In this document: positions 7,971 to 15,579 of the stretch, one piece after another
Position numbering within the stretch: the first letter of the stretch is position 1
Layout: every line of letters begins with the position of its first letter
DNA from: a virus
Length of the DNA stretch: 24,706 nt
Virus record (IMG/VR): IMGVR_UViG_3300017593_000611
Span: 1 to 24,706 of that record
Strand: one strand, 5' to 3'
Position numbers and translations under genes: made by a program
The notes under the pieces: generated by a model
Seen by the model: the letters and a program-made list of their open reading frames with translations, nothing else
Told to the model about the DNA's origin: nothing
Databases searched by the model: none

Positions 7971-8396
7971 ATGTCTCAAAACGAAAAAATTGAAGTTATT
8001 CGTAATGGCGTAGCCGATGGCTTTGTCAAAAAGAAGTATGATATATTGAATAGAAACGTTACTTCTACGAAAATAATTGATTCCATGTATCATAAGGTCG
8101 ATGGCAAAGCCCCAGATAAAGAAGAAATTAAATCTTTTTATAGAACGAGAGAAAAAAGGATTTCTTCTTTTCTAAAAGCGCGCGGGTTTCCTTATAGAGG
8201 AATGGAAAAAGTTTTGATCTCAAGCAAAAATGGAAAGTCTAAAACAATTGTTGTGTTCTGTTTTGATGGCGGTGATGAGACTCGTCAGTCAATATTTGAA
8301 TATTACAATTCCGATGAACGACAAGACTTTAACGTAAATGCAAAAAAAATTCTTGCTGAGTTTTCAAATATAACTTCAATGATTTCAAATTTTTAG
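7971..8396 (+). CDS. Unknown 141-residue protein
   Basis: This is a soluble-looking protein with no signal peptide or membrane segment. It is Lys-rich, with a helical first half (residues 1-75) and a possible beta core around residues 76-95 (KVLISSKNGKSKTIVVFCFDGG). It starts two bases after the preceding stop codon and has only a weak ribosome binding site, so its translation is probably coupled to the upstream gene. I do not recognise a family. It closes the short unit before a 66-bp gap that carries a promoter candidate. Confidence 0.72.
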   Translation: MSQNEKIEVIRNGVADGFVKKKYDILNRNVTSTKIIDSMYHKVDGKAPDKEEIKSFYRTREKRISSFLKARGFPYRGMEKVLISSKNGKSKTIVVFCFDGGDETRQSIFEYYNSDERQDFNVNAKKILAEFSNITSMISNF

Positions 8397-8435
8397 CTCT
8401 ACTTCTTTCAAGTCAAATCTAAAACATTTTTTTTA

Positions 8436-8444
8436 TGTTATCAT
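8436..8444 (+). promoter_or_regulatory. Candidate extended -10 promoter
   Basis: TGTTATCAT in the gap before the membrane-protein genes matches the extended -10 form TGnTATAAT with one mismatch. No clear -35 box is visible, as expected for an extended -10 promoter. The gene start at 8463 lies shortly downstream. Confidence 0.4.
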
Positions 8445-8462
8445 TAAAACACGGAGGTTTTT

Positions 8463-8762
8463 ATGTTGGATCTTAATATTATTCTCGGATACCAAAATGT
8501 AATTTTTATGCTTGTAGTGATCGCGATAATTAGCGCGATTAAGAAAACGACAAAAGTATATAAAATTGACAAAAAGAAAATTGTTTTGGCCATAGTTCCA
8601 TGGCTTCCGATTTTGTTAGGATTAGGGCTTTCATTTATTCCAGGGGCAATAGAAGGTGCTTCTACACAAGGGAAAATTATTACTGGCATTGCTTTGGGTG
8701 GAATCAGTGGCCAAATTTGGAAAATAGTTAGAACCAAACTAGAATTGTTTGGAAAAAAATAA
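8463..8762 (+). CDS. Small multi-pass membrane protein (holin-like)
   Basis: This 99-residue protein has hydrophobic segments at about residues 5-26 and 40-60 and a Gly-rich, weaker third at 71-83. They are separated by a basic loop (KKTTKVYKIDKKK), and the C-terminus is basic. Size and topology resemble phage holins, which form lesions in the inner membrane at the end of infection, but no family motif confirms this. GGAGG lies five bases before the ATG. The stop overlaps the next start (TAATG), and two further membrane-associated genes follow, so the three probably act together. A virion-associated membrane protein is an alternative. Confidence 0.78.
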   Translation: MLDLNIILGYQNVIFMLVVIAIISAIKKTTKVYKIDKKKIVLAIVPWLPILLGLGLSFIPGAIEGASTQGKIITGIALGGISGQIWKIVRTKLELFGKK

Positions 8763-9130
8763 TGAACGTTCTTTATTCAAAGGGACTTTTGCTATTTAAT
8801 CTAATTAAGAGCAATATGACGTATGTTCTACTATTACTGGCGACCGTTGCTGTTGTGATCGGCGTTGTAGTAGTGTTTGTTGGAGGGGCCAAATCTACTG
8901 CTAAATCTATTTGGTCTAAATGGAGTTCTAATTTTTATGAAAATAAGCTTAAAGAGTTGACAAAAAAGAAAAGTATAATGGAAGAGTTCGACATAAAGCA
9001 TGAAGAAATTTTAGCAAAATTGGATAAAGATATAGCGTTAGTACACAAAACAAGTCAAAAGAAAAAATTAGAATCTTTGGGATTAAATGATGAAGAAGTT
9101 GCAAAACAGCTTACCGATATGGGTTTTTAA
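8762..9130 (+). CDS. N-terminally anchored coiled-coil protein
   Basis: This 122-residue protein has one very hydrophobic segment at about residues 20-42, with a Val-rich core. A Lys-rich, heptad-like helix follows at about 55-105, and a short acidic C-terminus ends in Met-Gly-Phe. The overall plan (N-terminal membrane anchor plus coiled coil) is like inner-membrane spanins, but the basic residues just after the anchor would favour a cytoplasmic C-terminus, so this is not certain. It starts inside the stop codon of the upstream gene (TAATG) and the next gene starts right after its stop, so all three are translationally linked. Confidence 0.75.
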   Translation: MNVLYSKGLLLFNLIKSNMTYVLLLLATVAVVIGVVVVFVGGAKSTAKSIWSKWSSNFYENKLKELTKKKSIMEEFDIKHEEILAKLDKDIALVHKTSQKKKLESLGLNDEEVAKQLTDMGF

Positions 9131-9535
9131 ATGAGTTCTATTCTACTATTGTGTTTTTTGAATTCTGTTGCATTTGGCGCTGAACCAATCACATATGATG
9201 GCAAAGAAGGAATTTTCATAGAGTCTCAAAAGGCTAAAGAATTGCTAAGTTCTGTGGAAGAGAAAGAATCTTTAAAAAAAGAAAAAGTTCTTCTTCTTAA
9301 AAAAATAGAAGTATTGGATTTAAGAGTAAAAAATTCTAAAGGTATTTTGAAAATAGAGGAAAATAAATCTGAAATTTTAAGAAAAAGAATTGAATTTTTA
9401 ATAAAAAAACTAGAAGAAAAAGAGTCAAAAGAAGAACGCTTTTTGTATGTTGGGGTTGGATTAATATCACTTGGTGTTATTATTGGAATGGGCACTGTGT
9501 TTTTATCTTCTGAAGTGTTACTTAACATTAGGTAA
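9131..9535 (+). CDS. Exported coiled-coil protein with C-terminal membrane anchor
   Basis: This 134-residue protein starts with a signal-peptide-like stretch (SSILLLCFLNSVAFG) with a plausible cleavage before AEP. A long Lys/Glu coiled coil follows at about residues 36-102, and a strongly hydrophobic segment at about 104-125 ends the protein. The region between the two hydrophobic ends would lie outside the cytoplasm. That layout is reminiscent of single-gene spanins that span the envelope during lysis, but those normally have a lipobox and none is present here. It starts immediately after the upstream stop. The function is an inference from topology and neighbours only. Confidence 0.74.
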   Translation: MSSILLLCFLNSVAFGAEPITYDGKEGIFIESQKAKELLSSVEEKESLKKEKVLLLKKIEVLDLRVKNSKGILKIEENKSEILRKRIEFLIKKLEEKESKEERFLYVGVGLISLGVIIGMGTVFLSSEVLLNIR

Positions 9536-9580
9536 ATGTTGTATAGTTGTTATATCGGAATTTAACAGAAAGTGTTCAAC

Positions 9581-9967
9581 ATGCCTTACGGAACAATGAT
9601 ACACGCTGAAGCGGAACATAAATTATTGGATTCGGCCAATTTATTAACCGCTCCTGTGTCAAAATTGTTGCATGTAGATGGGTATTCTGAAGCGGCCATA
9701 AGGGTTGAGTTGTCTCATGTCGCGGCGTCCAAAATTAGTATGAGAGTTGAAGCCACCTGGGATATGGTCAATTTTTTCTTTATACAGGATAATTTTGGTT
9801 TGAACACAAGTGTATCAACTGGAAATTTTGTGATGAGTAGAGATGTTTCTGGAAATTATAATTGGCTTTGGAATACGCCGACAATTGGTGTAGCAATGCG
9901 TTTTAGTTTTACTGGAACAGGCCCTACTGGTGACACAATAAATGTGTGGGGCGGAGTTTTCGCATGA
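9581..9967 (+). CDS. Solo copy 1 of a repeated beta-rich virion domain
   Basis: This 128-residue protein consists almost entirely of a domain that recurs three more times in the window. The shared pattern is a 'VDGYSE' strand, a strand with a small polar E-x-[ST] motif, a 'D..NF/TW' turn, 'S.D.SGN..W.W' and a final 'RF.F.....GD.I.V'. It looks like a beta-sandwich. An in-frame GTG at 9572 is possible, but ATG 9581 is preferred. The ribosome binding site is weak. The stop overlaps the start of the next gene (ATGA), which carries the same domain at its own N-terminus. It is probably a virion subunit that assembles with that fibre. The function is inferred from domain sharing. Confidence 0.78.
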   Translation: MPYGTMIHAEAEHKLLDSANLLTAPVSKLLHVDGYSEAAIRVELSHVAASKISMRVEATWDMVNFFFIQDNFGLNTSVSTGNFVMSRDVSGNYNWLWNTPTIGVAMRFSFTGTGPTGDTINVWGGVFA

Positions 9968-12561
9968 AAAGTTATGGTCCAATAAAGTATAAAAATAGTG
10001 GCGAGATTTTGTCTACAACTTTAGCTGGTGGAAATGAACAGTTTATTGTTGATGTTGATGGTTTTTCTGAAATGGGATTGTCTTCAACTATTGAAAATCA
10101 TTCAAGTTTAACAAAAATTGATGCCACTTTTGAAGCTTCATATGATAGCGGTTCAACATGGTATAATATTACAGATGATTCTGGAGAAAATGATTTAGTT
10201 TTGTCTAAAGCTATTTCTGGAAATGTAAAGTGGGTGTGGACAGTAAAATCAAGAGCACAGTTAATCAGAGTGACGTTTGCTCCTACTTCCCCAGGCGGAG
10301 AGTCATTGAGTGTCATGGCGACCGTTAGTGCTGTTCCTGTTAAAGCACAAGCGGCACAAAGTGGTGGAGGCGGTGGCCCTGTAACAGCACATCACACTAC
10401 TCACGAAAGTGGCGGTTCTGATGAAATTAATGTTGCGGGTTTATCAGGAGAATTAGCTGGACTCCAGAAACCAAAATTACATCACACTACTCACGAAAGT
10501 GGTGGTTCTGATGAAATTAATGTTGCGGGTTTAAATGGTGTTCTTCTTGACCCTCAGCATCCAATTCGTTCCGCACAAACTGTTATTGTTGCTAAATCAG
10601 GAGGTGATTTTACTTCTATCAATGCAGCAATGGCTTCTATTACAGACGCTGTAAATATTAAACCTTATGTGATAATAGTTGAATCTGGGCTGTTCAGTGA
10701 ACTTCCCGTACTAATGAAACCATTTGTTAAAATCGTTGGAAGAAGTAATAATTCTATAGTGGTTGCTGGTAATAATTCAGCTCCATTGTTTGATATGGCA
10801 GATAACAGTTCAATAGAGAACATTTCGTTAAGTGGGCCTACTTCTGATGTTGCAATGCAAGCGTCTGGAAAGACTAGAGTTGGTGTTAAGAATTGCGTTT
10901 TTTTCCAAGGTCAACAAGCAATAAAAATAAATAATTCTGACGCTTCTGTAGAAAATTGTAAATCATTATCTGGCGTGAATATATTTTTGAATATTTCTAA
11001 TGGAGCTACAGTAAGTGCTAACGGATTGCTTTCTTATTCTCAAATTTCATTTCAATGTTTCGGCTCGGAATTGTGGATTCATAATTCTGGTGTAGCAGGT
11101 GGTTCTTATGGTCTGACAGTTGATTTAGGAGGTTCAGCTTATCCTTCAAATATAACTTTTAATAATTGTCAAACAGTTATCCACACTGGATCTACGGGAA
11201 TAAATAGAGTAGTTGGAAATAGTGTTATTAGTAAAGGGTTGTCCAATTTCGATATTTTACAAGAGTCTGGTACAAGTGAAATTTCTCTTACGGGTTGTAG
11301 TTTAGACGAACATAAAATTCAAGCTGATGATTTTACTAATATTAATATTCAATTTTCATCTAGAACAGAAAGACAAGAGACTTTTATTTCAACTGTAAGT
11401 ACTTCCACAGGAGTTCCCGAATATGGTCAAGAATCTCATATGGGTGAAGGAGGGGAAACTTCTCGTGGCATAAGGGTGTATGAATATTTGAATTCTTCTG
11501 GTGTATTCACTAATGTCACTCTAGCTGCGAAATCCGCAACAGGTTCTACGTTTGGCATCCCAGGGACTTCTGTGAACGATGCTCTTTATATTTCTTGGGA
11601 CCTTAATGACCAAGAATTATCCGATAAGAAGAGGTTTTTTGGGTCCATGTTTGACATTGTTCAAGCGGCTGATTTAGGTGGAACTGGAGAAATTGTTATT
11701 GAATTTTGGGATGGTTCTACATGGTCTTGGTTGAACACTATGTCAACACAAGAAACAGGGAAAAAACTTCCATTTACTAATTATGAAATTTTTCAACGTA
11801 TTGGGAAAGAATCTGTACGCTTCGATAAAAGACTTGATGACCAGTGGGTTAAAAATGATCCAGTGAGTTTGGGTAGTATTCAATATTGGATTAGATTTAG
11901 GGTGGCCGTCGTTATAACAACAGAACCTATTTTTGAACTATTAAAACTTCATCCTTCTCACACTCATATCGGACATGATGGCTGGATTGTGTTTCATGGA
12001 AAAGCTAGGCTTCTTCGTTATGTTGAATGGAATCTTGGCCTGTTAGAAGGTTTTTATCATCCCCCTGCTGCTGCGGATTTGTATCTAGGAGATCGTCTTG
12101 GTTGTGGTCTTCAGATGAATAACTTCATGGATGGAAGCGAAGATTTATCTGGTTTGAATACCTATCTTCCTCTGGATATAGATACAAGTTGTCCTATTGT
12201 CTTAAAATGGTCTTGTGTTGGTTCCGATGATGACCCGACAAATGAATCTGATTGGACGATTAGATGGGGGTGGACATACGATGGAGAAGATATATTCTTT
12301 AGTAGAGCACAAGCTCCTGCGGCAGGAGGAAATGAGCAGTCTATTGATATTTCTCTACTCATCCCGGCAAGAAGAATCCAGAACACATTTTCTGTAGAAT
12401 TAGATGTATCTGAGATGAAATCAAGAAGAGATGGTGGTAATGGAGATGTTCTTTGGATAAGTATTCTTAGACACGGTAACACTGATGCGTATTCTGGCGA
12501 TATTGCCTTAATGAGTCTTGTACCGTATTATACAGCGTGGAATTTAGGAGGACATGAATAA
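9964..12561 (+). CDS. Large fibre/tailspike-like protein
   Basis: The 865-residue protein is modular. Residues 1-118 are copy 2 of the repeated beta domain. Residues about 133-138 are a Gly linker. Two THESGGSDEI.VAGL motifs (about 142-190) follow. This motif type is common in phage fibre proteins. Residues about 205-490 look like a right-handed beta-helix with many Asn/Ser turns, starting VIVAKSGGDFTSI. Residues about 540-650 hold a domain with EFWDGSTWSWL and YWIRFRV, and a beta-rich C-terminal part ends the protein. Such proteins bind or degrade host surface polymers, but no catalytic residues can be named. ATG 9964 is preferred over GTG 9946 because CGGAG lies seven bases upstream. Virion location is inferred. 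Confidence 0.85.
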   Translation: MKSYGPIKYKNSGEILSTTLAGGNEQFIVDVDGFSEMGLSSTIENHSSLTKIDATFEASYDSGSTWYNITDDSGENDLVLSKAISGNVKWVWTVKSRAQLIRVTFAPTSPGGESLSVMATVSAVPVKAQAAQSGGGGGPVTAHHTTHESGGSDEINVAGLSGELAGLQKPKLHHTTHESGGSDEINVAGLNGVLLDPQHPIRSAQTVIVAKSGGDFTSINAAMASITDAVNIKPYVIIVESGLFSELPVLMKPFVKIVGRSNNSIVVAGNNSAPLFDMADNSSIENISLSGPTSDVAMQASGKTRVGVKNCVFFQGQQAIKINNSDASVENCKSLSGVNIFLNISNGATVSANGLLSYSQISFQCFGSELWIHNSGVAGGSYGLTVDLGGSAYPSNITFNNCQTVIHTGSTGINRVVGNSVISKGLSNFDILQESGTSEISLTGCSLDEHKIQADDFTNINIQFSSRTERQETFISTVSTSTGVPEYGQESHMGEGGETSRGIRVYEYLNSSGVFTNVTLAAKSATGSTFGIPGTSVNDALYISWDLNDQELSDKKRFFGSMFDIVQAADLGGTGEIVIEFWDGSTWSWLNTMSTQETGKKLPFTNYEIFQRIGKESVRFDKRLDDQWVKNDPVSLGSIQYWIRFRVAVVITTEPIFELLKLHPSHTHIGHDGWIVFHGKARLLRYVEWNLGLLEGFYHPPAAADLYLGDRLGCGLQMNNFMDGSEDLSGLNTYLPLDIDTSCPIVLKWSCVGSDDDPTNESDWTIRWGWTYDGEDIFFSRAQAPAAGGNEQSIDISLLIPARRIQNTFSVELDVSEMKSRRDGGNGDVLWISILRHGNTDAYSGDIALMSLVPYYTAWNLGGHE
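10389..10443 (+). repeat. 55-bp direct repeat, copy 1
   Basis: It is nearly identical (one mismatch, GGC/GGT) to 10479-10533, 90 bp downstream in the same frame. It encodes the HHTTHESGGSDEINVAGL motif of the fibre gene. Confidence 0.93.
10479..10533 (+). repeat. 55-bp direct repeat, copy 2
   Basis: This is the second copy of the 10389-10443 repeat. The 35-base spacer between copies encodes a short linker. Confidence 0.93.
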
Positions 12562-12896
12562 TGGCTTTTACAACAAATAATGTAGAAATTGTAGAAATAA
12601 AAAAGGTTTTTGATAAGGAGGTAAAAGAGTACCGTATTTATGGAATGAATATTCGCATTGACCCTAATAATGCAGAAGGTTTGATTATAGTTGTTGATTA
12701 CGGTAAGGGTTATCTTGATGATGATGGAAAATTCGTTGCAGTTAAACGGAACAAAGAAACACTATCTGGTCCATCTATATTGAGCGCCGTGACTGCGCCA
12801 GTAACAGAAGGTAACACTAGATACGATGAAATTAAAAATGGCGTATGGAGTACGTTGCTTTCAGAGGGGCTTGTTCCAGAAGGAACGGTTTCGTGA
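12561..12896 (+). CDS. Unknown small protein next to the fibre gene
   Basis: This 111-residue soluble-looking protein has beta-strand-like stretches (GLIIVVDYGKGYL) and a short helical C-terminus (NGVWSTLLSEGLVP). There is no signal peptide or membrane segment. The ATG shares a base with the stop codon of the fibre gene (TAATG) and has AGGAGG nine bases upstream. This tight link suggests a chaperone, cap or partner of the large fibre, but the sequence gives no direct support. I do not recognise a family. Confidence 0.76.
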   Translation: MAFTTNNVEIVEIKKVFDKEVKEYRIYGMNIRIDPNNAEGLIIVVDYGKGYLDDDGKFVAVKRNKETLSGPSILSAVTAPVTEGNTRYDEIKNGVWSTLLSEGLVPEGTVS

Positions 12897-12899
12897 AAA

Positions 12900-13253
12900 A
12901 TGGAGATCCCCGTAGAAGTTTTGAGGGGGCTGGTTGATGTCCTAAAAAGCGGTGGAGTTTACGCTGCTTGGGGCCTTTTTGTCGTTCTTTGGTATTTTGA
13001 AAGACGACAAAATGTAAAAATGAATAAAGAACTTGTTGAAATTGCCGTTTTAAAAGTAAAGGGAGATGTAGCAGTAGAGAGGACTTTAATGGGAATAAGT
13101 GAAACATTAAAAACTCTTGGCTATAATTTGGAATTAATTTCCCGCAATGTAATTGAATTTAAAAATGATTTAAAAAGCTCTCCTTTATTAAAGGGAGAAT
13201 ATAAAATTTTCGCGTTACCTAAGATAGGGGATTACGAAGAGGAAGGTGATTGA
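12900..13253 (+). CDS. Single-TM protein with cytoplasmic or periplasmic helix
   Basis: This 117-residue protein has one hydrophobic segment at about residues 17-33 (SGGVYAAWGLFVVLWYF) followed by basic residues and a mostly helical, charged domain to residue 100. The C-terminus is acidic. The plan resembles small phage membrane proteins of holin or spanin type, but no motif confirms it. It begins three bases after the preceding stop and has a weak ribosome binding site, so it is likely translated by coupling. The next gene begins two bases after its stop. Confidence 0.73.
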   Translation: MEIPVEVLRGLVDVLKSGGVYAAWGLFVVLWYFERRQNVKMNKELVEIAVLKVKGDVAVERTLMGISETLKTLGYNLELISRNVIEFKNDLKSSPLLKGEYKIFALPKIGDYEEEGD

Positions 13254-13254
13254 C

Positions 13255-13602
13255 ATGTTCTGGAAAAAAAGGAAACAAACGTTTGACGAAACCATTGAGA
13301 AAGCGAGAAAAGATCCGCAATCCCTTGGGAGTTTGCTTTTAAAGTTTGGTAGAATAGACAATAGTCAATTAGAAAAAGCCTTAAATTATCAACGAGAACA
13401 CAAAAATGAATTGTTAGGAAAAACATTAATTGAACTTGAATTTATAGACCGAGAAACATTAGAAACCTTTTTGTCTATTCAAGACGAAAAAAAAGTTGAT
13501 ATTGAAAAAGTTTTAAAATTAATTAAGTATCAAGAAAAAAAACTTATATTGGCCCATCGAGCAGTAAGACTAGCTTCTTCCAACATTGTAACAATTGTTT
13601 AA
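13255..13602 (+). CDS. Small protein with tandem MshEN-like (GspE/PilB N-terminal) motifs
   Basis: This 115-residue protein contains two 24-residue motifs, at residues 23-46 and 53-76, of the form xLGxxLxxxxxIxxxxLxxxLxxQ, separated by six residues. This is the layout of the MshEN domain at the N-terminus of type II secretion and type IV pilus ATPases, which in some members binds cyclic di-GMP. The first motif keeps the Gly at position 10 (FGRID) while the second has Glu there, and the Arg of RLG is replaced by Ser and Leu, so binding may be lost. No ATPase domain follows. ATG 13255 is preferred over GTG 13246 because of GAGGAAGG upstream. Function is not known. Confidence 0.7.
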   Translation: MFWKKRKQTFDETIEKARKDPQSLGSLLLKFGRIDNSQLEKALNYQREHKNELLGKTLIELEFIDRETLETFLSIQDEKKVDIEKVLKLIKYQEKKLILAHRAVRLASSNIVTIV

Positions 13603-13610
13603 AACCAGCG

Positions 13611-13638
13611 ATGACTCGTAACGATTTTCTGATACAAT
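13611..13638 (+). promoter_or_regulatory. Candidate extended -10 promoter
   Basis: TGATACAAT (13630-13638) matches an extended -10 box with one mismatch in TATAAT. ATGACT at 13611-13616 is a partial -35 (4 of 6 matches) with a 16-base spacer. It lies in the gap upstream of the gene starting at 13672. Confidence 0.45.
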
Positions 13639-13671
13639 GTTTTATAGGTAAAAGTTAGACAAGAGGAAAAA

Positions 13672-14025
13672 ATGTCAATTTACAAATTGTATCATGGTTA
13701 TCCGCCAACAGAGCATGAAGACATGCTCAACATGGAACTTGTTGCTGGGGATACACTTCCAGAATACCCATTTTATTTAAAAGATCAAGACGGTGCTGAT
13801 GTTGATATGACTGGTTTCGTCGCGGAAATGCACGTCGCTTACGCCGTTCCATTAACTATTCCAGCAAATATTATTGATCCAACTGGTGGAGAATTTTTTA
13901 TTGATTTCGGCCCTGGTGATTTGGTTCAAGGGATTTATTCTGCTGAAATACAAGTCACTAATTCTTCTGGGAAAATACGAACTTGGCAAAAAATTAAATT
14001 GATAATTACGCCGGAGATTCTGTAA
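13672..14025 (+). CDS. BppU-N-like baseplate/fibre adaptor domain protein
   Basis: This 117-residue protein follows the pattern of the BppU N-terminal domain, which attaches receptor-binding parts to baseplates or fibres. GDTLPEYPFYLKDQDGADV leads into the first strands, then a GG-x-F strand (GGEFFIDFGPGDL) and a closing YSAEIQV...KIRTWQKIKLIITPEI pair. Only the domain itself is present, with no receptor-binding C-terminus, so it may link other proteins of this block. AGAGG lies five bases before the ATG, and a promoter candidate sits upstream. The next gene starts directly after its stop. Family assignment is from pattern recognition only. Confidence 0.72.
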   Translation: MSIYKLYHGYPPTEHEDMLNMELVAGDTLPEYPFYLKDQDGADVDMTGFVAEMHVAYAVPLTIPANIIDPTGGEFFIDFGPGDLVQGIYSAEIQVTNSSGKIRTWQKIKLIITPEIL

Positions 14026-15198
14026 ATGTCATTGATTATTGTTCAGCCATGGATAGAAGACATAAACGTTCAAATGAAAACGTTTGGCCGAACACAGATC
14101 TTTCGTTCTGAAACTAAACACGGGTTATACCAAGAGATTACCAATTCTAACACTCGTTTAATATTGCGAGAAGATCAAAATTATTATGATTTTGAAGACT
14201 GGAACGGGAGCGAGTTCTTTTGGTACAAATGGCGTCTTTATGACGACGCATCTCAAGAAAATGGACCATGGTCTGAACCCTGGCGTGGTCAAGTACCGGG
14301 GGCGACATATTGTCGTTTGGAAGATGTGGAGCGGGTACTTAGGACATCGGGGGATGAACGTAGGATACGTTTTTCGTACTTCTACAAAAATCTTTCCTGT
14401 GATTCAGGTAACGAAGGTTCTATAAAACTTTCCAGCTTATCTATTGGACCAGAATATTCTGGCCATGAACCTTTTCAAATAAAATTTAAAAACTCTCAAG
14501 AATTTACCGTTTATTCTGGTGAATCTCATAATATTGAATTGACAGTTATAGGCGAAGGAATAGTAAGTGAAGATTTTGTGGCTCCAGATAATAGTGTTAG
14601 GATACCTTCTGAATCTTGGGAAGGTTTGGCAAAAGAAAACGACACGATAAGGTTTGACACTGATAGTCACATGTCGCAGGCGGATGCTGTTAGATTTATA
14701 AATGATGCAGAAGTTTATGTTGACATGTTGCTAGAAGAAAATTTATCTTGGTTGGAAGCGAAAGAATCTGATTTAAGGTTCACTAGAGATAATATTCCCA
14801 AAACACTATCACAAGCTGCTTCTCGTTTTGCCGCATTTTTTATCTATAGTTCTATTTACAATGAACAAACTATTCCGGGTTTACCTGGCAACATTGATGA
14901 TATTTCTGGCGGTGTTAATAGAGGCCCAGACCAAGAAGATTTAAGTTCGTGGGCGACTCATGCGAATAGGTTGGTCAAAGGTTATGTCAGGAAATATAGT
15001 AAGTATTTCAATGGCGAGACGGGTAAAGCAGTATCGAATGGCGCACAATGGATCAAGACTGAATCAATCTTTGAGCGTGTTGGAATATGTGGTGTCAAAG
15101 ACGGTGTTAAATTTCCAGAACGTAATGTGTTTAAAATTAAAACAGAAGATTCATTTAATTATTGTGTAAATTATGATTTACTGACTGGAGGGATGTGA
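14026..15198 (+). CDS. Virion protein, possible connector with N-terminal fibronectin-like part
   Basis: Residues 1-90 of this 390-residue protein resemble a fibronectin type III-like domain (FFWYKWRLYDDASQENGPWSEPW). The middle, about 95-180, is beta-rich. Residues about 210-290 look helical (ADAVRFINDAEVYVDMLLEENLSWL, then IPKTLSQAASRFAAFFIYSSIY), which recalls head-tail connector and DUF1320-like proteins. The C-terminus is mixed. It could therefore be the connector that is otherwise missing from this window, but the match is weak. The gene starts on the base after the preceding stop codon. Its own stop overlaps the next start (TGATG). I would call it an unassigned virion protein first. 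Confidence 0.7.
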   Translation: MSLIIVQPWIEDINVQMKTFGRTQIFRSETKHGLYQEITNSNTRLILREDQNYYDFEDWNGSEFFWYKWRLYDDASQENGPWSEPWRGQVPGATYCRLEDVERVLRTSGDERRIRFSYFYKNLSCDSGNEGSIKLSSLSIGPEYSGHEPFQIKFKNSQEFTVYSGESHNIELTVIGEGIVSEDFVAPDNSVRIPSESWEGLAKENDTIRFDTDSHMSQADAVRFINDAEVYVDMLLEENLSWLEAKESDLRFTRDNIPKTLSQAASRFAAFFIYSSIYNEQTIPGLPGNIDDISGGVNRGPDQEDLSSWATHANRLVKGYVRKYSKYFNGETGKAVSNGAQWIKTESIFERVGICGVKDGVKFPERNVFKIKTEDSFNYCVNYDLLTGGM

Positions 15199-15575
15199 TG
15201 CCTAAAACATTAAACGCCCAAGGCTATCAAAGGCTTATAACTGACGCTGATTTATCTTTTGGCCCAATCATAGTTGGTCCCGTTGTAATTGGCGGTTATA
15301 ATGAATTAGCACTTTATGTTGATCATTCAAATCATATTAGTTTAAGTCAAATTGATATAACTTGTGAAGTTTCTCAAGAGGGAACCAATTGGCATTGGCC
15401 GTTAGATGATTCAAACGCACAAGAAATGTCAAGACAAAAAACTGGATTGACATCGGACGAAAAGTGGATTTGGAATTTTAATAGTTTTGAAGGAAACTTT
15501 GCTAGATTTCACATTAATGCTGTTTCGGCTGCTCTTGGGGACATTATTACTGTTTCTACACTTGTGATGGGATAA
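15198..15575 (+). CDS. Solo copy 3 of the repeated beta-rich virion domain
   Basis: This 125-residue protein is another stand-alone copy of the domain in the genes at 9581, 9964 and 15580. It shares a G-Y/F-[NS]-E/Q strand (GGYNELALYVDHSNH), a late W-x-W strand (EKWIWNF) and a closing F.R.....A...GD.I.V. The start is ATG 15198, because GGAGGG ends five bases upstream. GTG 15195 is too close to it. It overlaps the stop of the previous gene and is followed at once by another large gene with the same domain, repeating the 9581-9964 layout. Confidence 0.78.
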   Translation: MPKTLNAQGYQRLITDADLSFGPIIVGPVVIGGYNELALYVDHSNHISLSQIDITCEVSQEGTNWHWPLDDSNAQEMSRQKTGLTSDEKWIWNFNSFEGNFARFHINAVSAALGDIITVSTLVMG

Positions 15576-15579
15576 AGAT

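Noticed and set aside
7665-8093. Minus-strand ORF of 142 codons with ACSS repeats
   Set aside because: It is the antisense reading of the EQAE repeat and flanks, lacks a ribosome binding site and crosses two plus-strand genes.
9548-9556. Third extended -10 promoter (TGTTATATC) before the gene at 9581
   Set aside because: Only 4 of 6 matches in the hexamer and no -35 box at a usable distance.
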